DNA of 64,000 nt from Aurantiacibacter odishensis (GTDB lineage Bacteria; Pseudomonadota; Alphaproteobacteria; Sphingomonadales; Sphingomonadaceae): the NCBI RefSeq assembly GCF_003605195.1, contig NZ_QYOS01000024.1:62001-126000 (forward strand), written 5' to 3'. The position numbers were made by a program, and so were the translations under genes. This document shows positions 1 to 8,272 of this stretch, piece by piece. The notes under the pieces were generated by a model. It did no database searches. It was given only the letters and a program-made list of their open reading frames with translations, and had not been told where the DNA came from. Within the stretch, counting starts at the first letter, position 1; each line of letters starts with the position of its first letter.

Positions 1-600
1 GAACAGTTCCTGCAGACCGTCGGCCACGGCGTTCGCCTGGATCGAGTTGCCGGTGACGAGCGCGGAGAACAACGTGCCGATACAGAACACCACTGCCAGC
101 CACGTCCATTTGGGGCCGAGGCCCATCATGATGTAGCTCATCGGGCCGCCGCGATAGACGCCGTCCGATGTCTTCTCGCGGTAACGGATCGCCAGCGATC
201 CTTCCGCAAAGGCCAGCGCCATGCCAAACAGCGCGGTGATCCACATCCAGAAGATCGCGCCGGGTCCGCCCAGCGCGATGGCAGTGGCAACGCCCGCGAG
301 GTTGCCGGTGCCCACCTGCCCGGAAAGCGCGGTGGAAAGAGCGGCGAAGGGCGAGATCTCGCCAGCGCCTTCGCCCTTGCGGCCCGCAAACAGACCCTTG
401 ATCGCGCTGCCCAGCTTCACCAGCGGATAGAACCGCAGCCCCACCATGAACCAGACGCCTGCCCCCAGCAGGATCAGTGCCAGCGGCGGGAAGGGGATGA
501 CTTCGGCGCCTTCCCAGGTGCCGCCCCACAACAGGTCGGAAATGTTGGTGACCGGTGCGACCAGTCGATCCCCCAGCGAAACTTCAGTCGGAGCTGCCAT
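1..600 (-). CDS. Sodium:alanine/glycine symporter (AGCS family), 3' part outside window
   Basis: Partial gene: the first 200 codons are read from an ATG at 600, and the rest runs off the left edge. AGCS proteins import alanine or glycine with Na+ or H+ across the inner membrane. The visible part has a first hydrophobic segment (about residues 36-58), the conserved stretch GQVGTGNLAGVATAI, and then a glycine/proline and FWMWITA region typical of the family. A further membrane segment starts near residue 175. The gene is transcribed away from secE. Family assignment is firm; the substrate is not fixed by the sequence. Confidence 0.9.
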   Translation of the reverse strand, partial: MAAPTEVSLGDRLVAPVTNISDLLWGGTWEGAEVIPFPPLALILLGAGVWFMVGLRFYPLVKLGSAIKGLFAGRKGEGAGEISPFAALSTALSGQVGTGNLAGVATAIALGGPGAIFWMWITALFGMALAFAEGSLAIRYREKTSDGVYRGGPMSYIMMGLGPKWTWLAVVFCIGTLFSALVTGNSIQANAVADGLQELF

Positions 601-877
601 CTATGTCCCTAAACCCTCATGCGTCCCTTCGATGAAGCGCATAGTGCTATCGGCGGCATGGCCCGCTGCATAGCCCCCACGTTACATTTGTAACCGATCC
701 GTGACGCGGAAGAGGTCTGCAAAGCCTTGCCAAGCATAACGCCCGCGCCTAAATAGCCAGCCGTCTTCCGACATTGGAAACTTCGCCAGCCCCTCCCGAT
801 CAGCAGATCGGGGCGGCGAGGAGCCCTACCCGGAAGCCACGACATAAAGTTTCAATCGAACAAGCGACGGACCGACC

Positions 878-1105
878 ATGGCCGAAGAACCGAAGAAAGT
901 TGCCACTCCCGCGAAGAAGCCGACGCCGGGCGAATTCATTCGCCAGGTACGTTCGGAAACCTCGAAGGTGGTGTGGCCCACGCGCGAAGAGACGGTGCGC
1001 ACCGCGATCTTCGTGTTCATCCTGGTGGTGATCCTGTCGCTGTTCTTCCTCGGCGTCGATTCGGTGTTCGGCTGGGTCGTGCAGCAGCTCCTCGCGCTGC
1101 TCTGA
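878..1105 (+). CDS. secE: Preprotein translocase subunit SecE
   Basis: Small single-span subunit of the SecYEG protein-export channel. The 75-residue protein has a charged N-terminus, the family motif with EFIRQVRSE followed by KVVWPTREE (about residues 19-40), and one C-terminal membrane helix (about 45-70). Length is normal for the short SecE of alphaproteobacteria. nusG follows 42 bp downstream, the classical secE-nusG pair. No tRNA-Trp gene, common upstream of secE in bacteria, is present in the 277 bp between the symporter gene and secE. Confidence 0.97.
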   Translation: MAEEPKKVATPAKKPTPGEFIRQVRSETSKVVWPTREETVRTAIFVFILVVILSLFFLGVDSVFGWVVQQLLALL

Positions 1106-1147
1106 TAGACGTCCCGCTCAACAGTTCAGGTTAGAAAAGAGAGATCC

Positions 1148-1687
1148 ATGGCTGCCCGCTGGTATATCATCCACGCCTATTCCGGTTTCGAGAACAAGGT
1201 GCGCGACGCGATCCTTTCCGAAGCAGAACGCCTCGGCCTGTCCGAAGGCGTGGAGGAAGTGGAAGTCCCCACCGAAACCGTGACCGAGATCAAGCGCGGC
1301 AAGAAGGTGCAGGTGGAGCGCAAGTTCATGCCCGGCTACGTGCTGGCCAAGCTGAACATGACCGACGACGTGTACCACCTCGTCAAGAACACCCCCAAGG
1401 TGACCGGCTTCCTCGGCAACAACAACAAGCCGCAGCCGATTTCCGAAAAGGAAGCCGCGCGTTATTTCGGCGGCGTGGAAGAGGCCAAGTCCGCACCCAA
1501 GAAGGACGTGCACGTCGATTACGAGATCGGCGACCAGGTCAAGGTGCTGGAAGGCCCCTTCGCCAGCTTCAACGGCGTGGTGGAAGAGCTCGATTTCGAC
1601 AAGGCCAAGGTCAAGGTCAGCGTGTCCATCTTCGGCCGCGCAACGCCTGTGGAACTGGACTTCGAGCAGGTCGAACTGGTCAAGTAA
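1148..1687 (+). CDS. nusG: Transcription termination/antitermination factor NusG
   Basis: NusG binds RNA polymerase and couples it to Rho or the ribosome. The 179-residue protein starts with the NGN domain ([14 protein letters not shown] near the N-terminus, [11 protein letters not shown] around residue 59) and ends with a KOW domain ([17 protein letters not shown], about residues 126-145). The ATG is preceded by a purine-rich site (AGAAAAGAGAGA). It is the second gene after secE. Unlike the common arrangement, rplK does not follow; a 5.4-kb stretch of copper-related and other genes intervenes. Confidence 0.98.
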   Translation: MAARWYIIHAYSGFENKVRDAILSEAERLGLSEGVEEVEVPTETVTEIKRGKKVQVERKFMPGYVLAKLNMTDDVYHLVKNTPKVTGFLGNNNKPQPISEKEAARYFGGVEEAKSAPKKDVHVDYEIGDQVKVLEGPFASFNGVVEELDFDKAKVKVSVSIFGRATPVELDFEQVELVK

Positions 1688-1693
1688 GACAGT

Positions 1694-1715
1694 AGGGCGG
1701 GCTGCGGCCTGCCCT
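1694..1715 (+). terminator. Hairpin downstream of nusG
   Basis: A 9-bp stem (AGGGCGGGC pairing with GCCTGCCCT, one G-T wobble) with loop TGCG begins 7 bp after the nusG stop codon. The following bases (GCGCTTTCG) contain only a short T run, so this is a likely but not textbook intrinsic terminator for secE-nusG. Confidence 0.5.
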
Positions 1716-1806
1716 GCGCTTTCGATCCGGCCCCGGATTGACGGGCCATCGACCGATCACTAACTGCGCCCTCGCGAAGACCACGTTCTCGCCTTTGTTT
1801 TCAAGA

Positions 1807-1820
1807 CCGGGACGGCCCGG
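1807..1820 (+). promoter_or_regulatory. Possible guanidine-II (mini-ykkC) riboswitch hairpin upstream of sugE/gdx
   Basis: A perfect 5-bp stem, CCGGG/CCCGG, closes the tetraloop ACGG, immediately before the Shine-Dalgarno AAAAAGGAGG of the SMR exporter gene. Hairpins with ACGR loops are the hallmark of the guanidine-II class, which controls SugE/Gdx exporters. The class normally has two such hairpins. I cannot find a second clean ACGR hairpin upstream; the ACGG near 1740 does not sit in a good stem. The call is therefore tentative. Confidence 0.4.
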
Positions 1821-1837
1821 CGAAAAAGGAGGTTCCC

Positions 1838-2158
1838 GTGGCCTGGATCGCGCTTTTCTTTGCAGGTTTGTTCGAAATCGCGTGGGCGACTGCGATGAAG
1901 CAGTCGGACGGATTTACGCGCATCTGGCCGACGATCGTGATGGTCGTCACCATGCTGCTGAGCTTCGGCCTGCTGGCATGGTCCCTCAGGGTCCTGCCCC
2001 TGGGCACGGCCTACATGATCTGGACCGGGATCGGCGCGGTCGGCGCGTTCATCGTCGGCATCGTCTGGTTCGGAGAAGCGCTGAGCGCCTCGCGCGTGCT
2101 GGCGGCGATCCTAATCGTATCGGGCCTAGTGCTGATGAAGGTGTCGACGCCCACCTAG
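1838..2158 (+). CDS. gdx: Small multidrug resistance transporter, SugE/Gdx type (guanidinium exporter)
   Basis: A four-helix SMR-family protein of 106 residues. The start is a GTG with an excellent ribosome site (AAAAAGGAGG, 7 bp upstream). The N-terminal helix carries the essential glutamate in GLFEIAWATAMK (about residues 9-20), and the second half has GTAYMIWTGIGAVGAF, the pattern of the SugE/Gdx branch, whose characterised members export guanidinium in exchange for protons. EmrE-type polyspecific export is the alternative. An ACGG-loop hairpin just upstream fits guanidine control. The downstream neighbours are convergent copper genes. Confidence 0.85.
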   Translation: MAWIALFFAGLFEIAWATAMKQSDGFTRIWPTIVMVVTMLLSFGLLAWSLRVLPLGTAYMIWTGIGAVGAFIVGIVWFGEALSASRVLAAILIVSGLVLMKVSTPT

Positions 2159-2164
2159 CCGCTG

Positions 2165-2713
2165 CTATTCGCTCGGTGTCGGCGTGCCCGGATTCACTTC
2201 TGCTTCGAACTCGGGAACCGCGCGCGCCTCGGCTTCGGCCTGCGTCGCGGCCACGCCGTTCGCGTCGATATCCTCCAGCAGCCAGCGCATCTCGTCGATC
2301 TCGCGGCGCTGGGCGCGGATGATGTCGTTCGCCAGCTTGCGCACGCGCACGTCCTCGATGCCTGCACGCTCGCTGGTCATGATCGCGATCGAGTGGTGCG
2401 GGATCATGGCCGACATGTAGTCGCTGTCGTCGATCGTTGTCTGGCTTCGCACGAGGAACAGCGAGAGTGCGAACGTCACCACGGCCACGCCGATGATGAA
2501 CCAGTTCTTCGCCTTGTTCCTGTACATGCCCCACATGAAAGCGAGCATGACCACGGCCATGACCGCGCCCATCACGAACATCATCCAGAAGCGCGTCTCG
2601 CTCCAGAAGACATGGTCGATCACGTAGGTGTTGAGATACATCAGCCCCAGCATGATGAGCGTGGACGTGCCCACCATCGCCATGAAGCGCTTGTAGTTTC
2701 CCTCCGATTTCAT
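2165..2713 (-). CDS. DUF305 domain membrane protein (copper-associated)
   Basis: A 182-residue protein with three predicted N-terminal membrane helices (about residues 12-32, 42-62 and 70-90), then a DUF305 segment beginning DYMSAMIPHHSIAIMTS (about 98-114). The MxPHHxxAxxM histidine/methionine pattern is typical of DUF305 proteins, which are often encoded with copper-resistance genes. I chose the ATG at 2713 because AAGGAGG lies 6 bp upstream; the frame stays open further upstream but into csoR. It follows csoR by 20 bp on the same strand, so the two probably share the CsoR-controlled transcript. Molecular function is not established. Confidence 0.8.
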   Translation of the reverse strand: MKSEGNYKRFMAMVGTSTLIMLGLMYLNTYVIDHVFWSETRFWMMFVMGAVMAVVMLAFMWGMYRNKAKNWFIIGVAVVTFALSLFLVRSQTTIDDSDYMSAMIPHHSIAIMTSERAGIEDVRVRKLANDIIRAQRREIDEMRWLLEDIDANGVAATQAEAEARAVPEFEAEVNPGTPTPSE

Positions 2714-2733
2714 GGTGCCTCCTTCCGCTGGCG

Positions 2734-3006
2734 CTAGCGCTTTGCTTTCGCGAACAGGTCCACCAGTTCCCCGAACTTGGCGCGCTGTTCCTCGGCATCG
2801 CCCGACGCGATGGCCTCTGCCACGCAATGCGAAGCGTGGGTCTTGAGAATCTCGTCCTCGGCCTTCGCGAGGGCGGCTTTCACCGCCTGGATCTGGTGCA
2901 GGATGTCGATGCAGTAGCGATCCTGATCCACCATTGCGCGCACGCCGCGCACCTGTCCCTCGATCCGGCCGAGGCGGTTTATCAGTGACTTGGTTTGCTG
3001 GACCAC
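2734..3006 (-). CDS. csoR: Copper-sensing transcriptional repressor, CsoR family
   Basis: A 90-residue DUF156 (CsoR/RcnR) all-helical DNA-binding protein. Its metal residues are spaced C-x24-H-x3-C (Cys in RYCIDIL; His and Cys in THASHC), the Cu(I) ligand signature of CsoR rather than the H-C-H-H set of RcnR. The GTG at 3006 is preceded by AAAGGA at suitable spacing and gives the usual length; the longer frame would read through the operator. It is divergent from copA, with an inverted repeat between them, so it likely represses copA-copB and its own csoR-DUF305 unit until copper binds. Confidence 0.9.
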   Translation of the reverse strand: MVQQTKSLINRLGRIEGQVRGVRAMVDQDRYCIDILHQIQAVKAALAKAEDEILKTHASHCVAEAIASGDAEEQRAKFGELVDLFAKAKR

Positions 3007-3027
3007 GTGCTTTCGTCCTTTATTGAA

Positions 3028-3044
3028 ATACCCCCCTAGGGTAT
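3028..3044. promoter_or_regulatory. csoR operator: CsoR operator between csoR and copA
   Basis: The inverted repeat ATACCC-CCCTA-GGGTAT sits in the 51-bp gap between the divergent csoR and copA starts, 13 bp before the copA ATG. G/C-tract inverted repeats flanked by TA-rich ends are the known target type of CsoR proteins. Its position would allow control of both promoters. Confidence 0.75.
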
Positions 3045-3057
3045 GTAGGTAGCCTGC

Positions 3058-4779
3058 ATGAAGCAACCCCTCATATCCCGGCGCGGCCTACTGGGCACCG
3101 GCGCGCTAGCCGCTGCAGGCCTCGCCATCCCCTCTTGGGCACGCGGACAGTCGCTCACCCATGCGCGGCAGGGTTTCGGTGAGCTTTCGGGCGATACGAT
3201 CGACCTGTCTATCGGCGACCACCACTTCAGCACCGGCGGGCGCAGCGGCCACGCAATCGCCGTGAACGGCACGGTGCCCGGTCCGCTGATCCGCCTGCGC
3301 GAAGGGCAGGACGTGACGCTGAACGTCACCAACAACCTCGAGGAGGACAGCTCGATCCACTGGCACGGCCTGCTGCTGCCGTTCCAGTTCGACGGTGTGC
3401 CCGGCGTCAGCTTCCCCGGCATCCGTCCGGGCGAGACGTTTCAGTACACCTTCCCGGTGCGTCAGTCGGGCACCTACTGGTGGCACAGTCATTCCGGCCT
3501 GCAGGAACAGGCGGGGCATTACGGCCCCATCGTGATCGAGGGCGAGCACGCCCATCACATGCCGGACCCGCGCTATGACCGTGACTATGTCGTGCTGCTG
3601 AGCGAGTTTACCCCGCGCCACCCGCACGAGATCGCGCGGATGCTCCATGTGGGCGAACACTATTTCAACCGCCAGATGATGACGGTCGGCAGCGGCGAGA
3701 TGAGCCTCGAGGATCGCCTCATGTGGGGCGCAATGCGGATGAATCCGCGCGATATCTCGGACGTGACGGGCGCGACCTACACCTTCCTCGTCAACGGACA
3801 CGGCCCCGCTGACGATCTCGAATTCCTGTTCGAGCCGGGTGAGCGGGTGCGCCTGCGGATCATCAACGGCTCCGCCATGACGTTCTTCAATGTCCGCATT
3901 CCCGGCGTGGAAATGACCGTGATCGCCGCCGACGGGCAGGAAGTGGACCCGGTGCCGGTGGACGAGTTCCAGATCGGCGTTGCCGAAACCTACGACGTGA
4001 TCGTCCAGCCCAGCGACGGCAGCCACGCTTTCGTGGCAGAGGCGATGGACCGCTCCGGCATGGGGATCGCCAGCCTCACCTCGCACGCGGGCCACAAGGC
4101 CGAAGCGCCGCCACTGCGCGAGCCGGTGACGCTGACCATGGCCGATATGGGCATGGGTTCGATGGAAGGGATGGACCATTCCGGCATGGATCACGGCTCC
4201 GGCGATATGGACCATTCCATGCGCGACGTCTCGTTGCTGCCGGATGATGTTAAAGTTGGCCCCGGCATCGACATGGTTGCCCCTATGCCGATGGACCGCA
4301 TGGACTTCCCCGGCCTTGGCCTCGACACCGTGGACCACCGCGTGCTGCGCTATACCGACCTGAAGGCGAAGAACGCCAACCCGCACCGGATGCCAACGCG
4401 CAGCTTGGAGATCCACCTCACCGGGAACATGGAACGCTACATGTGGTCGTTCGACGGCAAGCAGTTCAGCGCCGTCACCGACGATCCGATCCGCTTCGGT
4501 TATGACGAGCGCGTGCGGGTTAAACTGGTGAACGACACCATGATGGCCCACCCCATCCACCTGCACGGCCATTTCTTCGAGCTGGTGAACGGTGCCGGGA
4601 TGATGAACCAGCCGCTGAAGCACACGGTGGTGGTGCAACCCGGCGGCACGGCAACGTTCGACCTGACGGCGAACGAGCCGGGCGACTGGGCCTTTCACTG
4701 TCACCTGCTCTATCACATGCATGCAGGCATGATGCAGACCGTCACCGTGCGACCCTTCCCAGAGGAGGGAGAAGTGTGA
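3058..4779 (+). CDS. copA: Copper-resistance multicopper oxidase CopA/PcoA
   Basis: Periplasmic multicopper oxidase that oxidises Cu(I). The 573-residue protein begins with a Tat signal (ISRRGLLGTG, cleavage after about residue 30). All copper-site motifs are visible: HWHGLLLP, WWHSHSGLQEQAGHYG, HPIHLHGHFFEL and HCHLLYHMHAGMM (about residues 99, 141, 500 and 544). A methionine/histidine-rich insert (about residues 360-390, repeats of MDHSGM type) is characteristic of CopA. It is divergent from csoR and overlaps copB by one base (TGATG), so it is the first gene of a copA-copB operon. Confidence 0.95.
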   Translation: MKQPLISRRGLLGTGALAAAGLAIPSWARGQSLTHARQGFGELSGDTIDLSIGDHHFSTGGRSGHAIAVNGTVPGPLIRLREGQDVTLNVTNNLEEDSSIHWHGLLLPFQFDGVPGVSFPGIRPGETFQYTFPVRQSGTYWWHSHSGLQEQAGHYGPIVIEGEHAHHMPDPRYDRDYVVLLSEFTPRHPHEIARMLHVGEHYFNRQMMTVGSGEMSLEDRLMWGAMRMNPRDISDVTGATYTFLVNGHGPADDLEFLFEPGERVRLRIINGSAMTFFNVRIPGVEMTVIAADGQEVDPVPVDEFQIGVAETYDVIVQPSDGSHAFVAEAMDRSGMGIASLTSHAGHKAEAPPLREPVTLTMADMGMGSMEGMDHSGMDHGSGDMDHSMRDVSLLPDDVKVGPGIDMVAPMPMDRMDFPGLGLDTVDHRVLRYTDLKAKNANPHRMPTRSLEIHLTGNMERYMWSFDGKQFSAVTDDPIRFGYDERVRVKLVNDTMMAHPIHLHGHFFELVNGAGMMNQPLKHTVVVQPGGTATFDLTANEPGDWAFHCHLLYHMHAGMMQTVTVRPFPEEGEV

Positions 4780-5777
4780 TGCGCGTCCTGCTTTTCGCCA
4801 CCGCCGCGCTGATCGCCGCACCCGCCGCCGCGCAGGACCATTCCGCGCACGAAAGCCACGACGCTCCGGCGCAGGAGGATCATTCCGCGCATGGCCAGAT
4901 GGACCACTCGCAGCACGACGGGATGGATCGCTCGCAACATGAGGGAATGGACCACTCGTCCATGAACCACGGCGAGATGGATCACGGCGAGATGGACCAT
5001 TCGCAGATGAACCACGGCGGCATGGAAATCCCCGAAGGCCCGCCTCCGCCGCGCGCTTTCGAGGGGCCGGCCCACGCCGCCGAGCTATTCTTCGACCACG
5101 AACGCATGGCTGCCGCCCGCGCCTACAACCACGTATCCCACGGCAACATGACCACCGGCACGGTGCTGGCCGAGCGGCTGGAAGCGCGGCTTTCCGACGG
5201 GCACGACGCCTACTTGTGGGACGTCAGCGCCTGGTACGGCACGTCCATCGACAAGGTCGTGCTCAAGACGGAAGGCGAGGGTGAACTGGATAGCGGCGCC
5301 GTCGAGGATGCCGAGATGCAGCTGTTGTGGGGCCACGCCATCGGCCCCTTCGTCGACCTCCAGGCCGGGGTGCGCGTGAACGTGGAGCCGCAAACCACGG
5401 CGCACCTTGCCGTCGGCGTTGCGGGCCTTGCGCCCTACATGATCCACTTCGACGCAGCGGCCTTCGTGTCCGACGACGGCGATATCACCGCGCGGATCGA
5501 GGCCGAGCATGACATGAAGTTCACGCAGAAGCTGATCCTGCAACCGCGTATCGAGGCGGAACTGTCCGCGCAGGACATTCCCGAACGCGGCGTGGGCGCG
5601 GGCCTGTCCAAGGTCGAGGTGGGCGCGCGATTACGCTACGAATTCGTGCCCGAATTTGCCCCCTACATCGGCGTGGAATACGAGGCCGCGACCGGGCAGA
5701 CGGCAGATTTCATCCGCGCTGCCGGAGACGATCCGGATGGCGTGGCCGTTCTGCTCGGCCTGCGGTTCTGGTTCTGA
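4779..5777 (+). CDS. copB: Outer-membrane copper-resistance protein CopB/PcoB
   Basis: A 332-residue protein with a signal peptide (MRVLLFATAALIAAPAAAQ) followed by a His/Met/Asp-rich segment (about residues 20-90, many MDHS, MNHG and HGEM units) that should bind copper. The remainder is the beta-barrel CopB domain ending in a C-terminal phenylalanine (GLRFWF), as expected for outer-membrane proteins. The ATG at 4779 overlaps the copA stop and has AGAGGAGGGA upstream; a GTG one codon earlier is possible. Partner of CopA in periplasmic copper handling. Confidence 0.92.
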   Translation: MRVLLFATAALIAAPAAAQDHSAHESHDAPAQEDHSAHGQMDHSQHDGMDRSQHEGMDHSSMNHGEMDHGEMDHSQMNHGGMEIPEGPPPPRAFEGPAHAAELFFDHERMAAARAYNHVSHGNMTTGTVLAERLEARLSDGHDAYLWDVSAWYGTSIDKVVLKTEGEGELDSGAVEDAEMQLLWGHAIGPFVDLQAGVRVNVEPQTTAHLAVGVAGLAPYMIHFDAAAFVSDDGDITARIEAEHDMKFTQKLILQPRIEAELSAQDIPERGVGAGLSKVEVGARLRYEFVPEFAPYIGVEYEAATGQTADFIRAAGDDPDGVAVLLGLRFWF

Positions 5778-5788
5778 CGGCGGGACAT

Positions 5789-5812
5789 CTTCGGCGGAAG
5801 CCTTCGCCGAAG
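5789..5812. terminator. Hairpin between convergent copB and CPBP protease genes
   Basis: An 8-bp perfect stem, CTTCGGCG/CGCCGAAG, with an 8-base loop lies in the 37-bp gap between two convergent genes. It lacks a clear T tract on either side, so bidirectional termination is plausible but not certain. Confidence 0.45.
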
Positions 5813-5814
5813 TG

Positions 5815-6633
5815 CTATCCGGTCATCCAGCCCAGCTTGTCGGCATAGGCGAGGCTCATCGAAACCGTGTCCACCGCGGCATGGGCGATGATCGCGGCCC
5901 ACAGGTTTCCGCCGCAGCGATTGCGGATATAGCCAAGCCAGAAGCCGACCGTTGCCGTTACCAGCATGCCGCCGAGGCCCTGGTAGGCATGCGGCAGGCC
6001 GAACAGCAGCGCCTGGATCACCAGCACAGCCCAAGGCCGACCGCGCAGTCCCGCCACTCGCTCCAGCCGGTCCATCAGGAAACCGCGGTAGAGCACTTCC
6101 TCCCCGAAGCCTGCGGCAAACCACGCGACCGCGACGATCCACAGCGCCAGCATGGCGGGGCTCTCGGTCACGAGATCGAGGATGAAAGCGGGGTCCGGTG
6201 CCTCGAGGCCGAGGGCCTCCGTCACCGGCGCGCCCAGCGCGAAGATCAGCAGCGTTACGCCGAGGCCCAGTGCGGCCCAGGCAAGGGTGGAGCGCCAGTT
6301 GGCAGGCGCTTCCAGACGGATCGCTTCGGCCCATCGCCCCTCGCGCCGCAGCCACAGCCACGCGATGAAGATACCGACCACGGCGCTGCAGACCACGGTG
6401 AACGCGACAGTGGCCGAGCCGAGATCCGGTTCGACGGTTCCGGCGCCGGGGTTCTCCATCGCCGTCGTGATCGTTTCGAACAGGGCGGGCAGCAACGGCA
6501 GCAGGCTGCCGAGGAAATAGGCGAGCGCCACGGTTATGAACTGGGCGATGAAGAGCGGCCAGCCGATTGCCTGCTTGAGCCGGTCTGCGGGTGTTGCCGA
6601 TGCGCCGGGCGCGGCAGGTGTCTGGTTGGTCAA
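5815..6633 (-). CDS. CPBP-family intramembrane glutamic endopeptidase
   Basis: A membrane protein of 272 residues with about seven to eight helices and the three CPBP (Abi/CAAX-processing) motifs: EEVLYRG (about residue 173), FGLPH (about 212) and HAAVD (about 251). These place the catalytic Glu and His residues within the membrane. Family members cleave prenylated or other membrane-associated substrates; the bacterial substrate is usually unknown. No ATG is available near the start. A TTG at 6633 preceded by AGGGGATC is the best candidate. It is convergent with copB. Confidence 0.85.
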   Translation of the reverse strand: MTNQTPAAPGASATPADRLKQAIGWPLFIAQFITVALAYFLGSLLPLLPALFETITTAMENPGAGTVEPDLGSATVAFTVVCSAVVGIFIAWLWLRREGRWAEAIRLEAPANWRSTLAWAALGLGVTLLIFALGAPVTEALGLEAPDPAFILDLVTESPAMLALWIVAVAWFAAGFGEEVLYRGFLMDRLERVAGLRGRPWAVLVIQALLFGLPHAYQGLGGMLVTATVGFWLGYIRNRCGGNLWAAIIAHAAVDTVSMSLAYADKLGWMTG

Positions 6634-7074
6634 TACGATCCCCTGTGTATTGCCGGGTTTCTGGACCCGGGAATCGCGACGCGCAAGGGACGGGCGCAGA
6701 CTTTCCTACATCGGCCGCGACCTGCCATTGCCGGGGTCATGCCGAAAAAGCCGTTCCCACACTTCCTGCTCACCGGAAAACCGAGCCGCAGCCGGAAGGT
6801 TACACGTCCAACAGGCGGAATTCGCCTATCTGCTTGTTTGAATGAAGAAATCAGGCAAAATGCGATTTTTCAAAAGCGCCACCTGGGCGTTCCACGTCAC
6901 CTGCGGCGCAAGGTGCAAGGCCCTTGCATCTTTCGCCGATTTCGCTATGTGCGCGCCTTCCCAGCTTACAGCTTGGAAATCCGCGCGGGAGCCGGTCCTT
7001 ACGATCGGCGCTGAACCGCTTAACATGAGCTTCGGCCTGAACCGCCGTGGCAACAGTGAGAAAAGGAGGCCACC
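6634..7074. other. 441-bp non-coding region upstream of rplK
   Basis: No supported gene. The region lies between the divergent CPBP gene and rplK and should hold both promoters and the rplK leader. Visible structures are a hairpin at 6653-6670 (CCGGGT/ACCCGG) and a perfect palindrome at 6914-6928 (TGCAAGG-C-CCTTGCA). Base composition drops to AT-rich around 6835-6875, a likely promoter zone, but I could not assign -35 and -10 boxes with confidence. No tRNA-like sequence is seen. Confidence 0.5.
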
Positions 7075-7506
7075 ATGGCCAAGAAGATCGAAGGTTACAT
7101 CAACCTTCAGGTGCCCGCCGGCACCGCCAACCCGTCCCCGCCGATCGGCCCTGCGCTGGGTCAGCGCGGCGTGAACATCATGGAATTCTGCAAGGCTTTC
7201 AACGCCGCCACGCAGGACCTTGAAAAGGGCGCCCCGATCCCGACGAAGATCACGGTCTATGCCGACCGTTCGTTCACCTTCGTCACCAAGAGCCCGCCCG
7301 CCAGCTTCCTCATCAAGAAGGCGATGAAGATCAAGTCGGGTTCCAAGGAGCCGGGCAAGGACATCATCGGCACGATCAAGACCAGCCAGCTGGCCGAGAT
7401 CGCCGAGCAGAAGATGGCCGACCTCAATGCGAACGACAAGGACCAGGCCGTGAAGATCATCGCCGGTTCCGCCCGTTCGATGGGCATCGAAGTGGTGGAG
7501 GGCTAA
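7075..7506 (+). CDS. rplK: 50S ribosomal protein L11
   Basis: 143 residues, the usual length. The N-terminus ([20 protein letters not shown], then [22 protein letters not shown]) and the C-terminal [10 protein letters not shown] match L11, which forms the GTPase-associated centre with 23S rRNA. The Shine-Dalgarno AAAAGGAGG lies 6 bp before the ATG. rplA begins 4 bp after the stop codon, so the two are co-transcribed. Confidence 0.98.
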   Translation: MAKKIEGYINLQVPAGTANPSPPIGPALGQRGVNIMEFCKAFNAATQDLEKGAPIPTKITVYADRSFTFVTKSPPASFLIKKAMKIKSGSKEPGKDIIGTIKTSQLAEIAEQKMADLNANDKDQAVKIIAGSARSMGIEVVEG

Positions 7507-7510
7507 GACC

Positions 7511-8203
7511 ATGGCAACGCTTACCAAGAAGCAGAAGACGCTGGCCGAGCTGGACAGCGAAAAGCTCTACACCGTCGACGAGGCACTCGCCACGCTGCGC
7601 GAGCACAAGGCCAAGTTCGACGAGACCGTCGAAGTCGCCATGAACCTGGGCGTCGATCCGCGCCACGCAGACCAGATGGTGCGCGGCATGGTCTCGCTGC
7701 CGGGCGGCACGGGCAAGGACGTGAAGGTTGCCGTGTTCGCACGCGGCGACAATGCCGAGAAGGCTCTGGCCGCCGGTGCCGACAAGGTTGGCGCCGAAGA
7801 CCTGATGGAAGACATGCAGAACGGTAACCTCGATTATGACCGCGTGATCGCCACGCCGGACATGATGGGCGTCGTCGGCCGTCTCGGTAAGGTGCTGGGT
7901 CCCAAGGGCCTGATGCCGAACCCGAAGCTGGGCACCGTCACCCCGAACGTGGAACAGGCCGTGAAGGACGCCAAGGGCGGCCAGGTCGAATTCCGCGTGG
8001 AAAAGCAGGGCATCATCCACTCCGGCATCGGCAAGCTCTCCTTCAAGGACGAAGACCTGAAGAAGAACTTCGAAGCGCTGACCCAGGCCATCGTCAAGGC
8101 GAAGCCCTCGGGCGCCAAGGGCAAGTACGTGCGCAAGGTGTCCGTCACCAGCACGATGGGCCCCGGCCTGAAGATCGACCTTTCGGAAGTCGAGGGAGCG
8201 TAA
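7511..8203 (+). CDS. rplA: 50S ribosomal protein L1
   Basis: 230 residues with conserved L1 blocks: [16 protein letters not shown] (about residues 43-58), [16 protein letters not shown] (about 127-142), and the C-terminal [16 protein letters not shown]1 shapes the ribosomal E-site stalk and in many bacteria represses its own rplK-rplA mRNA. A strong terminator follows 69 bp downstream, and rplJ-rplL-rpoB are absent, so the ribosomal operon stops here. Confidence 0.98.
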   Translation: MATLTKKQKTLAELDSEKLYTVDEALATLREHKAKFDETVEVAMNLGVDPRHADQMVRGMVSLPGGTGKDVKVAVFARGDNAEKALAAGADKVGAEDLMEDMQNGNLDYDRVIATPDMMGVVGRLGKVLGPKGLMPNPKLGTVTPNVEQAVKDAKGGQVEFRVEKQGIIHSGIGKLSFKDEDLKKNFEALTQAIVKAKPSGAKGKYVRKVSVTSTMGPGLKIDLSEVEGA

Positions 8204-8272
8204 CCCGCGCTCAAGTAGCGAAGCGGTAGCGCAAAAAGGGAAATCCCTTTCCTACCGATCATTAGAAAAACG

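Noticed and set aside
601-877. Search for tRNA-Trp or another RNA gene upstream of secE
   Set aside because: No acceptor stem or TTCGA-type T loop is found; a frame at 609-845 on the minus strand has no support either.
3106-4821. Long minus-strand open frame opposite copA
   Set aside because: A GC-rich coding shadow: the plus-strand protein has all multicopper oxidase motifs, while this frame encodes a His/Val/Arg-rich sequence with no domain or ribosome site.
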